From positions 1-27,145 of the forward strand of contig JAXMAC010000036.1 in NCBI GenBank assembly GCA_046350595.1: a stretch of DNA of 27,145 bases, in the 5' to 3' direction. Positions within the stretch are counted from its first letter, which is position 1, and each line of letters begins with the position of its first letter. Source of the stretch: JAHFOW01 sp046350595 (GTDB lineage: Bacteria > Planctomycetota > Brocadiia > Brocadiales > Brocadiaceae). This document shows, one piece after another, positions 7,136 to 15,789 of the stretch. Position numbers and translations under genes: made by a program. A model generated the notes under the pieces. It saw nothing but the letters and a program-made list of their open reading frames with translations, had not been told where the DNA came from and searched no databases.

Positions 7136-7494
7136 TTTAATCCCTCCTTTAAGTGGGCTACTCATAATAAGCTGAACAATGCCTTGTTTCTTGTGGGCAA
7201 AACAGCTAAAAATCGAATGAATAAATGTTCAACTTATTTTGAATAGACTCCCAATCATATTTGTTCAACTAAAAAATAACACTATGACAAGTCATGTATT
7301 TCTTTTAGTCACCCCCCTTCTTTTTTAAAAAAGATTCGTGTACTTTTGTATAGGAATTTCAATACAAATCGTAGTGCTGACGGTTTATTCCTCTAACAGT
7401 TTGCACAGACCAAGCGGTTTAAACGGATTAAACCGTTTAAAAGGTTTATTGCCGACCACAAGATGTCTGCGCTACAATAAAAAGTCGCCATAGG
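7136..7494. other. 359-bp spacer with hairpins and a repeat scrap
   Basis: No plausible gene is present. It contains an AT-rich palindrome (7319-7334), a 9-bp hairpin TTTAAACGG/CCGTTTAAA (7418-7441), and a half repeat at 7451-7475 ending GCGCTAC (GTAGCGC on the minus strand), which looks like a broken GTAG-type element. Upstream of the cysteine-rich gene the minus strand carries AGTTGAACA twice, a possible but unproven regulatory direct repeat. Confidence 0.55.
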
Positions 7495-9222
7495 TTATGG
7501 GAGCATAATAGTGATTGATTTATTATATCCAGACCAGTGAATGTACTGGTATCCGTCAATCGCTCTGTCCCATACGGAAAGATGAAAGGTGTGGGCGCAT
7601 CTCCTTTCAACTACATGCCATGGCGCCGGCGGCACCACCGTACTGGTTATACCAAACCACTGACGAGAAGGCACCGGCGTATAAATATCAGAGTCAATCC
7701 CCGATGATTGATTATCACCCCAGTACGCAGCAAGTCCCCAACTCTGCAAATGTCCTTCATTATCGTATGCCGTAATACGAAAACTAAATGTATCACTTCC
7801 GCTATCAACGATAGCGCAGGCGCCCACTATTTCTCCATCATGGATAATCTCTTCAATTGCTGCAACGGGCCATCCATTGTCAATCTTCACACCAACACTA
7901 TAAGGCACACCGACGACACTCTTACTGAGATTGTATAATCTTACGGTAATTGTATGAGAACCGTTACTCAGTCCGAGGGTATTCAGCCTGTATCCTAGCC
8001 AGTGATTATACCATATATCGGCCGGATTGCGTACCGTATAATAGCCATTCACGTCCGGATTCATTGTTTCCAGAACAAATCTGTTAACACTCCACCGATA
8101 ATCACTCCAGCTTTGATATTGCACCACCCCATCAACAAATATTCTGTAGTACCTCGCATTTAAGGGATTGTTATAAGCACGGTCATGATTTATCATGAGA
8201 GACAACGTACCGCCAAAAGGGGCATCCTTTACCTGGAAAAAATATCCTGGATCACCCGTGGTGTCGGCATACCCACTAAAAATACGATCTACAGGCACAT
8301 GTCCAATACCCAAAAATATTGGGCCGGACGAGTCGAATTCGGAAAGGTTTACCTCGTTTACTATTGTGTGGTTACAGACCAATAAACGGGATTCTGACAA
8401 AACGGTCACACTTCTCGTATTTATATTAGGCAGCCCTGTGACTACAGGGTGTACGCTTGCCGGAATTTCTGTAAGGTTAATCAAAGATACACGTCCAGCT
8501 CCTGATTCTGCAACGTATATCGCACTTTCTCCCGAATCTGCCCAGGCCAAATAATATGGGTTGTACAAACCCGTAGCCACGACCTCGTAACTATTTGTAT
8601 TCAGATCAAGCCTTTTTACCTTACCTTCCACCCCTCCCAATTCAGTATAATATGCAAAGTGTAAGTCCTTGGTCAAAAGGAGGCCAAATGGACTTTTTTG
8701 AAAGTCTTCCAGTAACTTTACTTTATCTCCCGTAGTAAGACTAACCCGCCACAATGCTCCGCCGCTATCATTTTGAATGACATAGGCATATCCATGCGCC
8801 TCATCCAGGGCAAGTTGTCCCATTAAATGTTTGACGCCGCCACCCCCTATGTTTGAACTAACAACCGTTGCATTTATACGGTTGGCATTGGCAAGATTTA
8901 CACGGACCAAAGTCCCTCCACCGCCATTTTCGACAATGTACGCGTATTTTCCACCAACACTTATCTTAATATCAACCGGCTCGGTGTATCCCGTACCAAT
9001 TACAACGTGAGTACGGTTATTCATATTGATGCGATGAATCTTCCCGGCATACCGCTCCACAAAGAATGCCCGATTACTACTGATACTATAGTCCGAACCA
9101 TAAGCGCCGTTAAGACCATCCACAAGGGTGGTTATTTCTCCTGCGTGAATTGTTTTATTAACCGACAGGGCCATGAAAATGACGAAAAAAGCAAAACCCA
9201 GTTTTTTTCTCAGGAAATACAT
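7495..9222 (-). CDS. Exported beta-propeller (NHL/SMP-30-like) protein
   Basis: The 575-residue protein has a signal peptide (about 1-27, ending IHAGEI). Residues 30-300 are made of repeats of about 40 residues with the pattern aromatic-x-G-x-hydrophobic...D/N (YAGKIHRINMNN, GGGGTLVRVNLAN, SGGALWRVSLTTG, VEGKVKRLDLNT, SGAGRVSLINLT). These are typical of six-bladed NHL/gluconolactonase-like propellers. The C-terminal 275 residues are beta-rich and Trp/Tyr-rich and may be a carbohydrate-binding-like or Ig-like module. AAAGGAGGAACAACC precedes the ATG. No catalytic motif is visible, so an extracellular binding or scaffold role is a guess. It is not obviously operonic with its neighbours. Confidence 0.78.
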   Translation of the reverse strand: MYFLRKKLGFAFFVIFMALSVNKTIHAGEITTLVDGLNGAYGSDYSISSNRAFFVERYAGKIHRINMNNRTHVVIGTGYTEPVDIKISVGGKYAYIVENGGGGTLVRVNLANANRINATVVSSNIGGGGVKHLMGQLALDEAHGYAYVIQNDSGGALWRVSLTTGDKVKLLEDFQKSPFGLLLTKDLHFAYYTELGGVEGKVKRLDLNTNSYEVVATGLYNPYYLAWADSGESAIYVAESGAGRVSLINLTEIPASVHPVVTGLPNINTRSVTVLSESRLLVCNHTIVNEVNLSEFDSSGPIFLGIGHVPVDRIFSGYADTTGDPGYFFQVKDAPFGGTLSLMINHDRAYNNPLNARYYRIFVDGVVQYQSWSDYRWSVNRFVLETMNPDVNGYYTVRNPADIWYNHWLGYRLNTLGLSNGSHTITVRLYNLSKSVVGVPYSVGVKIDNGWPVAAIEEIIHDGEIVGACAIVDSGSDTFSFRITAYDNEGHLQSWGLAAYWGDNQSSGIDSDIYTPVPSRQWFGITSTVVPPAPWHVVERRCAHTFHLSVWDRAIDGYQYIHWSGYNKSITIMLP

Positions 9223-9308
9223 GGTTGTTCCTCCTTTTCTGAAAGGAATTGGAATGCGGATAAAATATTACCCAGATTTGATTACACAGATATGAACTAC
9301 ACTTTTTT

Positions 9309-9336
9309 ATTTTAACAACTTTACCACCTGAATCAA
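9309..9336 (-). promoter_or_regulatory. Candidate promoter of beta-propeller gene
   Basis: On the minus strand TTGATT (9331-9336), a 16-bp spacer and TAAAAT (9309-9314) stand about 90 bp upstream of the ATG at 9222. Confidence 0.4.
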
Positions 9337-9347
9337 TAAATTTTATT

Positions 9348-10358
9348 TTAGAGTATAAAATAGAGCATCAACATTATTAATGCAGCAGCAAGAAAATAGG
9401 GAGAAACATCAATGATCGTACTTTTCTTCTTAATCCCTATAATATGCTTGTTTTTTTCAACCACCTGTTCAAAGATGCGTTTGAGTTCATCCCCTGTCGC
9501 ATCATGCTGGTAGGAGCCGCCCACCATATCTGAAATCTCTTTCAGAAATTCTGGGTTCGGTTTGGTGTAAATAATTTCCCCGTCCTCGGTAAGTTCATAA
9601 CCGGTTACCACGCCTTCCTTGTTTCTCTTTGGGATGGGGGATGGTGTTTGGGGATTTCCAATACCTACCACATAAATAGCAATGTCCTTCCTTTCCAACA
9701 GGAGTTTCACGGCCTCTGCCGCCTGACTCCGGGTAATGATCTGTTCCTCGCCATCGGTAAGGAGGATGATTACTTTCTTTGCATATTCTTTACTAAAAGT
9801 ATCCATCGCAAGGATCAACGCATTGCCAATATTTGTACCGTAAGGCACAAAACGGACATAATTTTCATTGATCATATTCAGGATACGCAGAAACACCTTT
9901 TCATAGTCGTTCGTGGGATAGGGTAACAATGAAAACGCCCGTGCTGCAAACACCACCAGCCCGACCCGGTCACCTTCTAATCCCTGGACGAGGTTGGCAA
10001 TTTCCATCTTCGCACGTTGCAACCGGTTTGGTTTTATATCTTCTGCAAGCATACTGATCGAGACATCGAGGACAAAGATAATTTCCAACCCCTCTTTTTC
10101 ATAATGATCCCTGGTTGTTTGCCACTTCGGCTGCAAGACCGTAAGGCCTAACATACAACAGCTAGCGCTGATACCCACGCCTTTCAGCAGATTCCGGTGT
10201 ATTTTAGGAATCTTACTGAATCTGTTTATTAATGCCTTCTGGCCAAACGCCCTCAGCCATGCCGATTTTCTCTGGTAAAGATATACATATAAGAGAAAGA
10301 CGAGCCCTGAGATGACGTAGACAATAATCTGATATTTTTCGTAATTAAAAAACAACAT
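9348..10358 (-). CDS. VWA-domain Bat protein (BatB-like)
   Basis: The 336-residue inner-membrane protein has N-terminal helices near 10-28 and 60-76, a von Willebrand A domain (about 90-290) and a C-terminal helix (about 317-336). The metal-ion-dependent adhesion site is intact: DVSIS (Asp98, Ser100, Ser102), Thr175 in YGTN and Asp202 in LLTDGEE. This matches BatA/BatB proteins of the Bacteroides aerotolerance (bat) locus, which work with a MoxR ATPase on envelope stress in ways not fully known. It is the last gene of the minus-strand bat cluster. A 203-bp gap containing a palindromic repeat separates it from the TPR gene, so it may be expressed less. The ribosome binding site is weak. Confidence 0.87.
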   Translation of the reverse strand: MLFFNYEKYQIIVYVISGLVFLLYVYLYQRKSAWLRAFGQKALINRFSKIPKIHRNLLKGVGISASCCMLGLTVLQPKWQTTRDHYEKEGLEIIFVLDVSISMLAEDIKPNRLQRAKMEIANLVQGLEGDRVGLVVFAARAFSLLPYPTNDYEKVFLRILNMINENYVRFVPYGTNIGNALILAMDTFSKEYAKKVIILLTDGEEQIITRSQAAEAVKLLLERKDIAIYVVGIGNPQTPSPIPKRNKEGVVTGYELTEDGEIIYTKPNPEFLKEISDMVGGSYQHDATGDELKRIFEQVVEKNKHIIGIKKKSTIIDVSPYFLAAALIMLMLYFIL

Positions 10359-10442
10359 GTTGAGAATTAATAGTTATTTAGCCAACTGAAGTATGCCAGA
10401 CTTTCAAGGCTAAAGAGCTTGTACAAAAAGTCTGGCCATTAC

Positions 10443-10538
10443 TGTCATTGCGAGCGACAGCGAAGCAATCTTCCTCTCAAAATCCATAAAAACGTGAAAA
10501 GAGGAGATTGCTTCATTCGTTCCTTCTTCACAATGACA
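10443..10538. repeat. TGTCATTGCGAGCGAC-type inverted repeat
   Basis: The left arm (10443-10478) starts TGTCATTGCGAGCGAC and continues CGAAGCAATC. The right arm (10501-10538) is its diverged reverse complement, containing GAGATTGCTTC and ending CAATGACA. This intergenic repeat type is widely dispersed in many bacterial genomes. Here it fills the gap between the TPR and VWA genes of the bat cluster. Confidence 0.85.
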
Positions 10539-10561
10539 TGACCGTAAATCCAAAATATTAT

Positions 10562-11146
10562 TTACCACCTGATTTTTTGTTCCCCGCTATATTTATACTT
10601 TGTACCCCACGGGAGCAGTTTTAATGCCTCGATTCTGTCTTCGCGTTCCTGTTGTTCGGGGCTAAACATGGTATTAAATTGCTGCTCTCCCAGTCTCATC
10701 CTTTCGAGGTTTTTCTTTGCCTGAAAATCATTGGCGTCAATCTTCAGTACCTCGGCGTATTGGAGCGCTGCAGTAGAAAAATCCATGTCTGTTGCAATGA
10801 TATTTGCATTGTTATAAATGGCTTGCGCCTTTAATACCGGGTCGCTTGTTTCCATGGCCTTTCGATATTCAGCGCCCGCCTTTTTTTTATCCTCCAACAA
10901 GGTATAGATCACCCCTTTGTTATAGGCAACCAAGGGATCTCCGCTCCTTAATTTTTCCATTACACGATAGGTGGCAGAATTTTGCAATTCCTGGATAGAG
11001 GCCAGGGCGTCCCTGTATTTTCCCATTTTAAGCTGCCCTTCCAGTCTGGCTATTGTCTGCGATTTCACTGAGTATCCGTAGCCGTAAAATATCAGAAAGC
11101 AGGCAATGAAGAAAAGAAATAGTTTTATGAATTTTTTTGCTAACAT
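10562..11146 (-). CDS. TPR protein of bat cluster (BatC-like)
   Basis: The 194-residue protein has an N-terminal membrane helix (about 5-24) and a periplasmic tetratricopeptide region. TPR-like helices include KYRDALASIQEL, PLVAYNKGVIYTLLEDKKKAGAEY and AQAIYNNANIIATDMDFSTAALQYAE. Small TPR proteins are a regular part of bat loci and are thought to scaffold the VWA proteins. GGGAGA stands six bases before the ATG. It lies between the two VWA genes, whereas the textbook order has the VWA genes adjacent. The BatC assignment rests on context and repeat type, not on a diagnostic motif. Confidence 0.75.
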   Translation of the reverse strand: MLAKKFIKLFLFFIACFLIFYGYGYSVKSQTIARLEGQLKMGKYRDALASIQELQNSATYRVMEKLRSGDPLVAYNKGVIYTLLEDKKKAGAEYRKAMETSDPVLKAQAIYNNANIIATDMDFSTAALQYAEVLKIDANDFQAKKNLERMRLGEQQFNTMFSPEQQEREDRIEALKLLPWGTKYKYSGEQKIRW

Positions 11147-11168
11147 AAATTTTCTCCCTGTTTTTAAA

Positions 11169-11345
11169 TTATTTTATGATTGTTGAATCAGCGCATACAA
11201 ACAGCCTGTAACTCAACCGGAAGGTTTGAGTTACCTTAACCACCTCTCCGCGTTCCGATTTGAGATTAAAATGAAAATTGTAAAGCCCAAGTTTTTCATT
11301 GTTTTGCTCTATCCTGTCTATTTCACGGGATACGTATCCAGACAT
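11169..11345 (-). CDS. Possible small gene after batA-like VWA
   Basis: A 58-codon frame starts with ATG inside the last 23 bases of the upstream VWA gene, in another frame, and ends 22 bp before the TPR gene. The product (MSGYVSREIDRIEQNNEKLG, then a stretch ending CADSTIIK) has a polar helical start and an alternating, beta-like second half. It has no signal peptide and no recognised family. The overlap suggests translational coupling and fills the gap in a tight operon, but no clear ribosome binding site is visible. It may instead be a remnant of a larger gene. Confidence 0.4.
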   Translation of the reverse strand: MSGYVSREIDRIEQNNEKLGLYNFHFNLKSERGEVVKVTQTFRLSYRLFVCADSTIIK

Positions 11346-12342
11346 TTTCGATAAAAATGGCAACAAAAAGCAAGAAAATGCTTGCGAATGCAGGATAAAC
11401 ATAAAGGTCTCTCTTCTTTGTAACTGTCTCTATAACAAGCGTGTCTTTTTCTATTCTGTCAATTTCGTCATAAAACGCCGCGACCTCTTCAAAATTTTCC
11501 GCATGAAAGTATTTTCCCCCGGTTGACTCCACTGCCTCTTTTAATTCCTCGATGTGTTGCGCTGCAACTTCGGGGTCTACCCCCGTAACGTCAGACGCCT
11601 TTACCGCTACTACATACGCCTTTATACCCATCCTTTTTAAGAGACGCAATGGCCTGTCTGGCGAAATGCCGATGTTATATATGCCGTCCGTAAAAAGGAT
11701 GATGAGCTTGTTTTTGAGTACGTTTCTCCGCTCCATTTCCTTAACAAAATTGATGGCATAATCAGCAAGATATCCCCTGTTAATGCTGTCTCTTAATTCT
11801 TTTATGGTAAACTGTTTTCCCATCTCTTTTTCAAAGAGGGCGCTTAGAGAGGTAAAAAGACCTTCTCCAATAGACGTTTGGTATCCCACCTGCGACGCCT
11901 GGACGCGTTCCAGTGATTTTTCGAGCAACTGGGTTTCCATCGTGGGGATAACAATGAGCGCGGCATCCGTTCCAAATATGGAGATACCAATGAGGTCGTT
12001 TGGCCGTTTCCGTATAAAATCCCTGACAATCTTTTTAATCGTCTCAATGGCAGTGCCCGTCATGCTAAACGAGGTGTCTATGGAAAGTGCTATCTCCCGG
12101 CCATGGAGCGTTGTTTTTTCCGTATAGTGTCTTGTCTGTGGATGCGCAAGGGCTATAACAGCAAAAAAAACCGCTCCAAAAAATACCGTTTTGTAGAAAC
12201 GGTCTCTATGCTTCTTGAATCCAGCCGGTTCTTTGACATGGAAGAAACTTGAGTACCCAAGATATTTTCTCTCCTGCCAAAAGAGATAGAACAAACCGCA
12301 GGGAATAAGAAGCAGGAGCACCCAGGGATACGAAAAAGTCAT
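11323..12342 (-). CDS. VWA-domain Bat protein (BatA-like)
   Basis: This 339-residue second VWA membrane protein has helices near 5-22 and 52-67, the VWA domain at about 82-290 and a C-terminal helix (about 315-333). The MIDAS is intact: DTSFS (Asp89, Ser91, Ser93), Thr156 in YQTSIG and Asp219 in LFTDG. About 35 extra residues (KEMGKQFTIKELRDSINRGY and onward) are inserted between the T and D motifs. I chose the ATG at 12342 with AGAGAG upstream. The 19-codon extension to 12399 would run into a palindromic repeat. It probably forms a pair with the other VWA protein in the MoxR-Bat system. Confidence 0.86.
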   Translation of the reverse strand: MTFSYPWVLLLLIPCGLFYLFWQERKYLGYSSFFHVKEPAGFKKHRDRFYKTVFFGAVFFAVIALAHPQTRHYTEKTTLHGREIALSIDTSFSMTGTAIETIKKIVRDFIRKRPNDLIGISIFGTDAALIVIPTMETQLLEKSLERVQASQVGYQTSIGEGLFTSLSALFEKEMGKQFTIKELRDSINRGYLADYAINFVKEMERRNVLKNKLIILFTDGIYNIGISPDRPLRLLKRMGIKAYVVAVKASDVTGVDPEVAAQHIEELKEAVESTGGKYFHAENFEEVAAFYDEIDRIEKDTLVIETVTKKRDLYVYPAFASIFLLFVAIFIENVWIRIP

Positions 12343-12384
12343 TGTTCTCTCTGTAAACGGTAAAATTTTGTCATGAATAGTCGC

Positions 12385-12418
12385 GTAGTAGAGACACAAG
12401 ATTTTGCGTCTCTACTAC
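12385..12418. repeat. GTAGTAGAGACACAAG palindrome
   Basis: GTAGTAGAGAC... pairs with ...GTCTCTACTAC across a T-rich centre (12385-12418). It shares the GAGACGCAA core with 6325-6360 and 18105-18132 and has GTAG/CTAC ends. It lies in the 225-bp gap between the batD-like and batA-like genes. Confidence 0.85.
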
Positions 12419-12431
12419 CGAAACGAAGCAG

Positions 12432-12507
12432 GTTCGTAGTGACGACTTCAGTCGTCATATCTCCATAGGTCCATAAAAAACAAGCGACCGAAGTCGCTAC
12501 TACGAAC
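12432..12507. repeat. Composite palindrome pair, GTTCGTAGT...ACTACGAAC
   Basis: Two short hairpins, GACGACTTCAGTCGTC (12441-12456) and AGCGACCGAAGTCGCT (12483-12498), face each other. Each is flanked on the outside by GTTCGTAGT (12432-12440) or its complement ACTACGAAC (12499-12507). This head-to-head pair of one REP-like unit, with diverged hairpins, resembles BIME-type arrangements. It is in the batD-batA gap. Confidence 0.8.
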
Positions 12508-12567
12508 AGTCAAACAAGTCCACAGGTACACAAACAAGGTTCATTCATTACCAGACCATTAAAACTA

Positions 12568-13941
12568 TTAAGGGTTTGTTAAGGCAATCATTGTCTCTAT
12601 TCCCATCAACGCTTTATCCACCAATTCCTTATCAATTTGTCTTCCAAAGATAAGGGCGTCTAATTGTTTTAACAAAGTTTTTGCTGCGGTCGAGACTTCT
12701 TCAGATAATTGTTTTTGAGTATCCTGGCTAAAAAAGTCTGCTGTGGTTACGGACTGCGCCGTATCACCCGAAATTCCCGTGAGCGTACCCAGATATATCC
12801 TTACTGCCTTGTCAATATCCTGGATGTGCCTTTGGTTTGCCGTACTATCATCAGTAAACTGAAACGACGCAATAGCATTCCTGAGTCTTTTTAAGGCCAT
12901 TTCAGGCGTTTCGGTAACTTTTGCAGGCGTAACCGGCGACAGTTTCCTTACTGCGGAACGTAAGGCTATTACACCTAAAAAGACTATCAAACCTATCCCC
13001 AATCCCGCAGCGAGGTAACTATGATAAAAAATATCCTTTTTTGAATAGTACAGAGGCCCCTTGAGTCCTTCCAGAGGCACGTCAACGGCTTTTAGAAGAC
13101 TGTTGAGAACAACAGGAATAGGGGCAGTTTTTACTTCTTTTGTCTCTATAGAAGAATCCACCTTGACCTTATCGGACTGGGGAGGTTCAACATAATATAA
13201 AATAAAGAGCGCCGGGATTTCAGGGGTCTTTTTTGTGCCTGTTAATTCATACAGAGAGAGTGTGTAATTGATGAGTATCTTTTCGATATCTCCTTCCGAC
13301 TGCCTTTCGACCTCTTTATTGAGCACCTCAAATGGGGCGAAGCTCAATTTTTCAATACTCTCTCCTATCAACTTTACATTCTTTTCGTGTCTGATACTGA
13401 GGGAATAATGAATCCGGTCGCCAAGGGTAATAACGTCTCTGTCAACCTTTCCTTCAACAATGACAGGTACTTTTTTGATTACGACGGGCGATGAGGTCGC
13501 GATGCCTTCGGATTTATCAACCTCATTTTTATAGGAAATCGAAAAAGAAGGGAGGGTATAGATGCCGTCTTTGATGGTTGTGGGCAACGTAAGGGTATAC
13601 GTGATGACAAGGTAATCATGCTCATTATCAAAAATCTGACGTTCTCCTATGGTTACCCCCTCAATCCTGAAGGGGGAAAGGTTGATCTTTTCCATACCTT
13701 CCAGATTAATCGTTACGCCCAACTTCCAGATAAGCTGAACGGTGAGATGGAGTGTTTTTCCCGTAATAACCTGGTAATCGTCGATGAATGTCCAGATTTC
13801 AAGCGGTTTGTCCGTCAATACAGATTCCTGGGGCGTTTCTTGTTGTGCCTGAGGTTGGGGTTGTTCCTGCGCGCATACATGCGGAATCTGCATTCCTGAA
13901 AAAACAAAAAGAATAATCATCGTGATAAAAATGTTTCTCAT
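12568..13941 (-). CDS. BatD-like protein (oxygen tolerance family)
   Basis: The 457-residue protein has a signal peptide ending VCAQ (about 24) and a Pro/Gln-rich linker. Beta-sandwich periplasmic domains follow (about 45-290, with phrases such as VITLGDRIHYSLSI and NYTLSLYELTGTKK). A membrane helix spans about 309-328 (YLAAGLGIGLIVFLGVIALR). A cytoplasmic helical tail contains ALKRLRNAIASF and later ALIFGRQIDKELV. This layout matches BatD proteins. GGGGGAGAAGGCG precedes the ATG, which overlaps the DUF58 stop by four bases (13938-13941). It is linked to MoxR and the VWA proteins in one minus-strand cluster. Confidence 0.82.
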   Translation of the reverse strand: MRNIFITMIILFVFSGMQIPHVCAQEQPQPQAQQETPQESVLTDKPLEIWTFIDDYQVITGKTLHLTVQLIWKLGVTINLEGMEKINLSPFRIEGVTIGERQIFDNEHDYLVITYTLTLPTTIKDGIYTLPSFSISYKNEVDKSEGIATSSPVVIKKVPVIVEGKVDRDVITLGDRIHYSLSIRHEKNVKLIGESIEKLSFAPFEVLNKEVERQSEGDIEKILINYTLSLYELTGTKKTPEIPALFILYYVEPPQSDKVKVDSSIETKEVKTAPIPVVLNSLLKAVDVPLEGLKGPLYYSKKDIFYHSYLAAGLGIGLIVFLGVIALRSAVRKLSPVTPAKVTETPEMALKRLRNAIASFQFTDDSTANQRHIQDIDKAVRIYLGTLTGISGDTAQSVTTADFFSQDTQKQLSEEVSTAAKTLLKQLDALIFGRQIDKELVDKALMGIETMIALTNP

Positions 13942-14789
13942 CGCCTTCTCCCCCTTCTTCTGATGCGTCTGTCAAAAAATTCTGAAATTTTTTTAATCCA
14001 TATTTCTTCGTCTTGCTCAGTAGAGAGCGCAAGGTGATCTATGGCAAGTTTTTTCAATAATGCCAGGCAAGGCAGGGATTCGTGCAGGGCATGCGAAATA
14101 TCCAGTAACCGCACCTGCCCGGTTTCTATATTCTGCATGGCAACCAGTCCTTTTCCGGCTGGCAGGTATGTTTCCGTTCTATCTGAGATAATAACAGGGA
14201 TTACCTCATGCACAGAGGATAACGTCTTCAGCGATTGTTCATAATTACAGGGTGCCAGGAAATCAGAAATTACAAATACCAGGGCAGGAGAAAAGTGTTT
14301 TTCATTGATAAATTTGAATGCCACGTTGAGATCGGTATTGGTACCTGATGTTTTTTCAAGGAGGATATTTCTTATATTTTTAAGCGCCTCTTTCTCACCT
14401 GATTTAGGTTTAATATAGTTTTCTACTGTATCGGTGAAGGTAACAAATCCTATCTCATTACCCGTCTCTGACGCTGCATGAACGAGGATTGAAAGGACAT
14501 CTGCCTGAACGTCTTCTTTTGTCTTCTGAAATGTGCCAAATTTTCCCGACCAACTCCGGTCAATAAGAAAGAGAACTGTTACCCGCTTGTCTACGAGTTT
14601 CATCCGTACATGGAGTATTCCCGTCTTTATCGTGGTTTTCCAATCAACTGCCCGAATGTCATCTCCGGGTTGATACTGCCGCAGCTCGTCAAGTTCCATG
14701 CCGTGAAGGGCGTTCATGGAGCTGGCGAATATCCCTTCAAAGAGGTTCCCGATTAATCGCTGTAAAGAGAGCCTGATCCTTCTTTTCAT
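13938..14789 (-). CDS. DUF58 domain protein of MoxR-Bat cluster
   Basis: The 283-residue soluble protein carries the DUF58 signature LRQYQPGDDIRAVDWK (about 36-51), followed by a VWA-like fold with DRSWS (Asp77, Ser79, Ser81) resembling the MIDAS start. Arg/Lys-rich ends (MKRRIRLSLQR and RRIRRRGRRR) may contact membrane lipids. DUF58 genes are standard partners of moxR. The start lies seven bases after the moxR stop, and the end overlaps batD by four bases, so the three are clearly co-transcribed. The biochemical role of DUF58 is not established. Confidence 0.9.
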   Translation of the reverse strand: MKRRIRLSLQRLIGNLFEGIFASSMNALHGMELDELRQYQPGDDIRAVDWKTTIKTGILHVRMKLVDKRVTVLFLIDRSWSGKFGTFQKTKEDVQADVLSILVHAASETGNEIGFVTFTDTVENYIKPKSGEKEALKNIRNILLEKTSGTNTDLNVAFKFINEKHFSPALVFVISDFLAPCNYEQSLKTLSSVHEVIPVIISDRTETYLPAGKGLVAMQNIETGQVRLLDISHALHESLPCLALLKKLAIDHLALSTEQDEEIWIKKISEFFDRRIRRRGRRR

Positions 14790-14796
14790 GAATCAT

Positions 14797-15789
14797 CTAT
14801 TCCAATCTGGGTACCCGGTGCAATATCCTGGTTATAATATCGTCAGCATCAATTCCCTGCGATTCAGCCTCGTGGGTAAGGATAATTCTGTGACGTAACA
14901 CGGGATACGCCATTTTGTGGACATGTTCAGGTAGTAGGGTATCATCTCCCTGAATAAAGGCGTATACGCGGGACGCCCTGGCAAGGGCAATCGTTGCGCG
15001 GGGAGACGCCCCATACATTACAAGATTTTTTAACTCCCCGTTGCCTTCTTCCGGCCTTGTTGCCCGGACTATGCGGGTAATATATCGTACTATAGGCGAC
15101 GTTTCTTCCAAAGAAAGCCATTCCGTGATTATATGCCGTAAGGACAACACCTCTTTGGGAGATAAAACATTATCCAGGGAAGCGTCTTCGTCACGGATCT
15201 GCCTTTTGGTAATCTCCCTTTCGTCCCTATATGTTGGATATCGGACTTCAAATTTAAACATGAACCGGTCTATTTCAGCTTCCGGCAATAAATATGTCCC
15301 GGAAATTTCAATGGGGTTTTGGGTGGCAAGGACGAGGAACAATTTTTCCAGAGGGTACGTTTCCCGACCAATGGTGACCTGTTTTTCCTGCATGGCTTCA
15401 AGGAGGGCGCTTTGCACTTTTGCCGGGGCGCGGTTGATTTCATCGGCAAGCAAGAGATTGGTAAATACCGGACCTTTTTGTATCCTGCTTTTTTTTGTCT
15501 CCGGATCCCACAATTCAAATCCTGTAATATCGCCGGGAATAAGGTCTGGCGTAAACTGAACCCTCTGGAATTTCGCATCCAGTACGCGGGCCACAGTCTT
15601 TACGGTAATGGTCTTTCCTAATCCGGGATACCCTTCCAGAAGGATATGCCCATCAGAAAGGAGGGCGACGATAATACCCTCCACCATATCATCCTGGCCA
15701 ACGATTACCTTCCCTACCTCCCCTTTAATTTTTTTTACCTTCTCTAAAATGAACTCCCTGTCATTTATCATTTTTGTCCGTGGTTTCAC
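14797..15789 (-). CDS. MoxR family AAA+ ATPase
   Basis: The 331-residue AAA+ protein has Walker A GYPGLGKT (about 53-60), Walker B LLLADEINRAP (Asp116-Glu117), a sensor-1 stretch LVLATQNPIE and PEAEIDRFMFKF, as in MoxR chaperone-like ATPases that remodel VWA-domain partners. I chose GTG at 15789 because AAGGAGGG lies eleven bases upstream. The ATG at 15771 has no ribosome binding site. A longer frame to 15846 would include that site as coding. It is the first gene of the moxR-DUF58-batD-batA-TPR-batB cluster. No clean consensus promoter was found, though several AT-rich TATATT-like sites lie upstream. Confidence 0.92.
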   Translation of the reverse strand: MKPRTKMINDREFILEKVKKIKGEVGKVIVGQDDMVEGIIVALLSDGHILLEGYPGLGKTITVKTVARVLDAKFQRVQFTPDLIPGDITGFELWDPETKKSRIQKGPVFTNLLLADEINRAPAKVQSALLEAMQEKQVTIGRETYPLEKLFLVLATQNPIEISGTYLLPEAEIDRFMFKFEVRYPTYRDEREITKRQIRDEDASLDNVLSPKEVLSLRHIITEWLSLEETSPIVRYITRIVRATRPEEGNGELKNLVMYGASPRATIALARASRVYAFIQGDDTLLPEHVHKMAYPVLRHRIILTHEAESQGIDADDIITRILHRVPRLE

